NCBI RefSeq assembly: GCF_026342435.1
Contig: NZ_JAPEMT010000001.1
Span: 1,103,501 to 1,167,500 of the forward strand
Direction: 5' to 3'
Length of the DNA: 64,000 nucleotides
Source of the DNA: Streptomyces sp. NBC_00237
GTDB taxonomy: Bacteria > Actinomycetota > Actinomycetes > Streptomycetales > Streptomycetaceae
Shown here one piece after another: positions 63,999-64,000 of this stretch. The notes below the pieces were generated by a model that made no database searches, was not told the origin of the DNA, and was given only the letters and a program-made list of their open reading frames with translations. Made by a program: the position numbers and the translations under genes. Every line of letters begins with the position of its first letter. The first letter of the stretch is position 1.

Positions 63999-64000
63999 CC

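Overview
The window is high-GC actinobacterial chromosome, almost certainly Streptomyces. Supporting evidence: G/C-rich third codon positions, many GTG starts, translationally coupled GTGA/ATGA junctions, a WhiB protein, a WhiJ-like regulator/DUF397/ATPase trio, SigB-family sigma-factor circuitry, coenzyme F420 genes, and the core gene order hut - sigma/anti-sigma - purKE - LCP cluster - whiB - manB/manA - ahcY. It is mostly conserved core genome. I see no rRNA, tRNA, CRISPR array, prophage or biosynthetic cluster.

Layout. 1-311: dispersed intergenic repeats. 312-842: a PPOX-fold flavoprotein. 969-6509: histidine utilisation operon (hutU, an M20 amidohydrolase, hutF, hutI) behind a recognisable promoter. 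6611-9395: SigB-type sigma factor, divergent from an anti-anti-sigma (STAS) and an anti-sigma kinase-fold protein. 9591-13790: a tightly packed four-gene operon of exported, wall- or membrane-anchored proteins. 13891-15417: POT peptide transporter. 15848-17831: two-component system. 17895-18431: GtrA protein. 18629-21500: purK-purE-dipeptidase. 21721-23452: DUF397/Scr1-type regulator/ATPase trio. 23527-27350: acyl-CoA dehydrogenase, UDP-glucose dehydrogenase and an M19 dipeptidase homologue that has lost its metal ligands. 27594-37650: four LytR-CpsA-Psr (LCP) proteins interspersed with a hot-dog thioesterase and a GT2 glycosyltransferase. 37815-41283: TIGR03089 protein, secreted PGRP/amidase, sugar nucleotidyltransferase. 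41294-45358: HhH-GPD glycosylase, fbiB-fbiA, cysteine dioxygenase. 46164-58108: whiB, a giant GT2 membrane protein with a DUF5719 partner, zincin, DUF3499, manB, Trm112, SIS protein and manA, a block whose content resembles the mycobacterial whiB2/fbiAB/manA region. 58217-62088: cation diffusion facilitator, ahcY, hypothetical protein. 62088-63504: a complete IS630-family element, followed by a hypothetical gene running to the right edge.

Two themes connect many genes. First, cell-envelope assembly: LCP glycopolymer ligases, glycosyltransferases, the GDP-mannose pathway (manA-manB-guanylyltransferase), UDP-glucuronate supply, PGRP and sortase-type surface proteins. Second, regulation of development and stress (WhiB, SigB-like switch, WhiJ-like trio). 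The most unusual signals are: the IS630 copy sitting exactly at the CTAG shared by two overlapping convergent stop codons; its transposase with a duplicated DNA-binding domain; the metal-ligand-less dipeptidase; the exported-protein operon; short tandem repeats at the 3' ends of at least eight genes; and a run of apparently leaderless genes.
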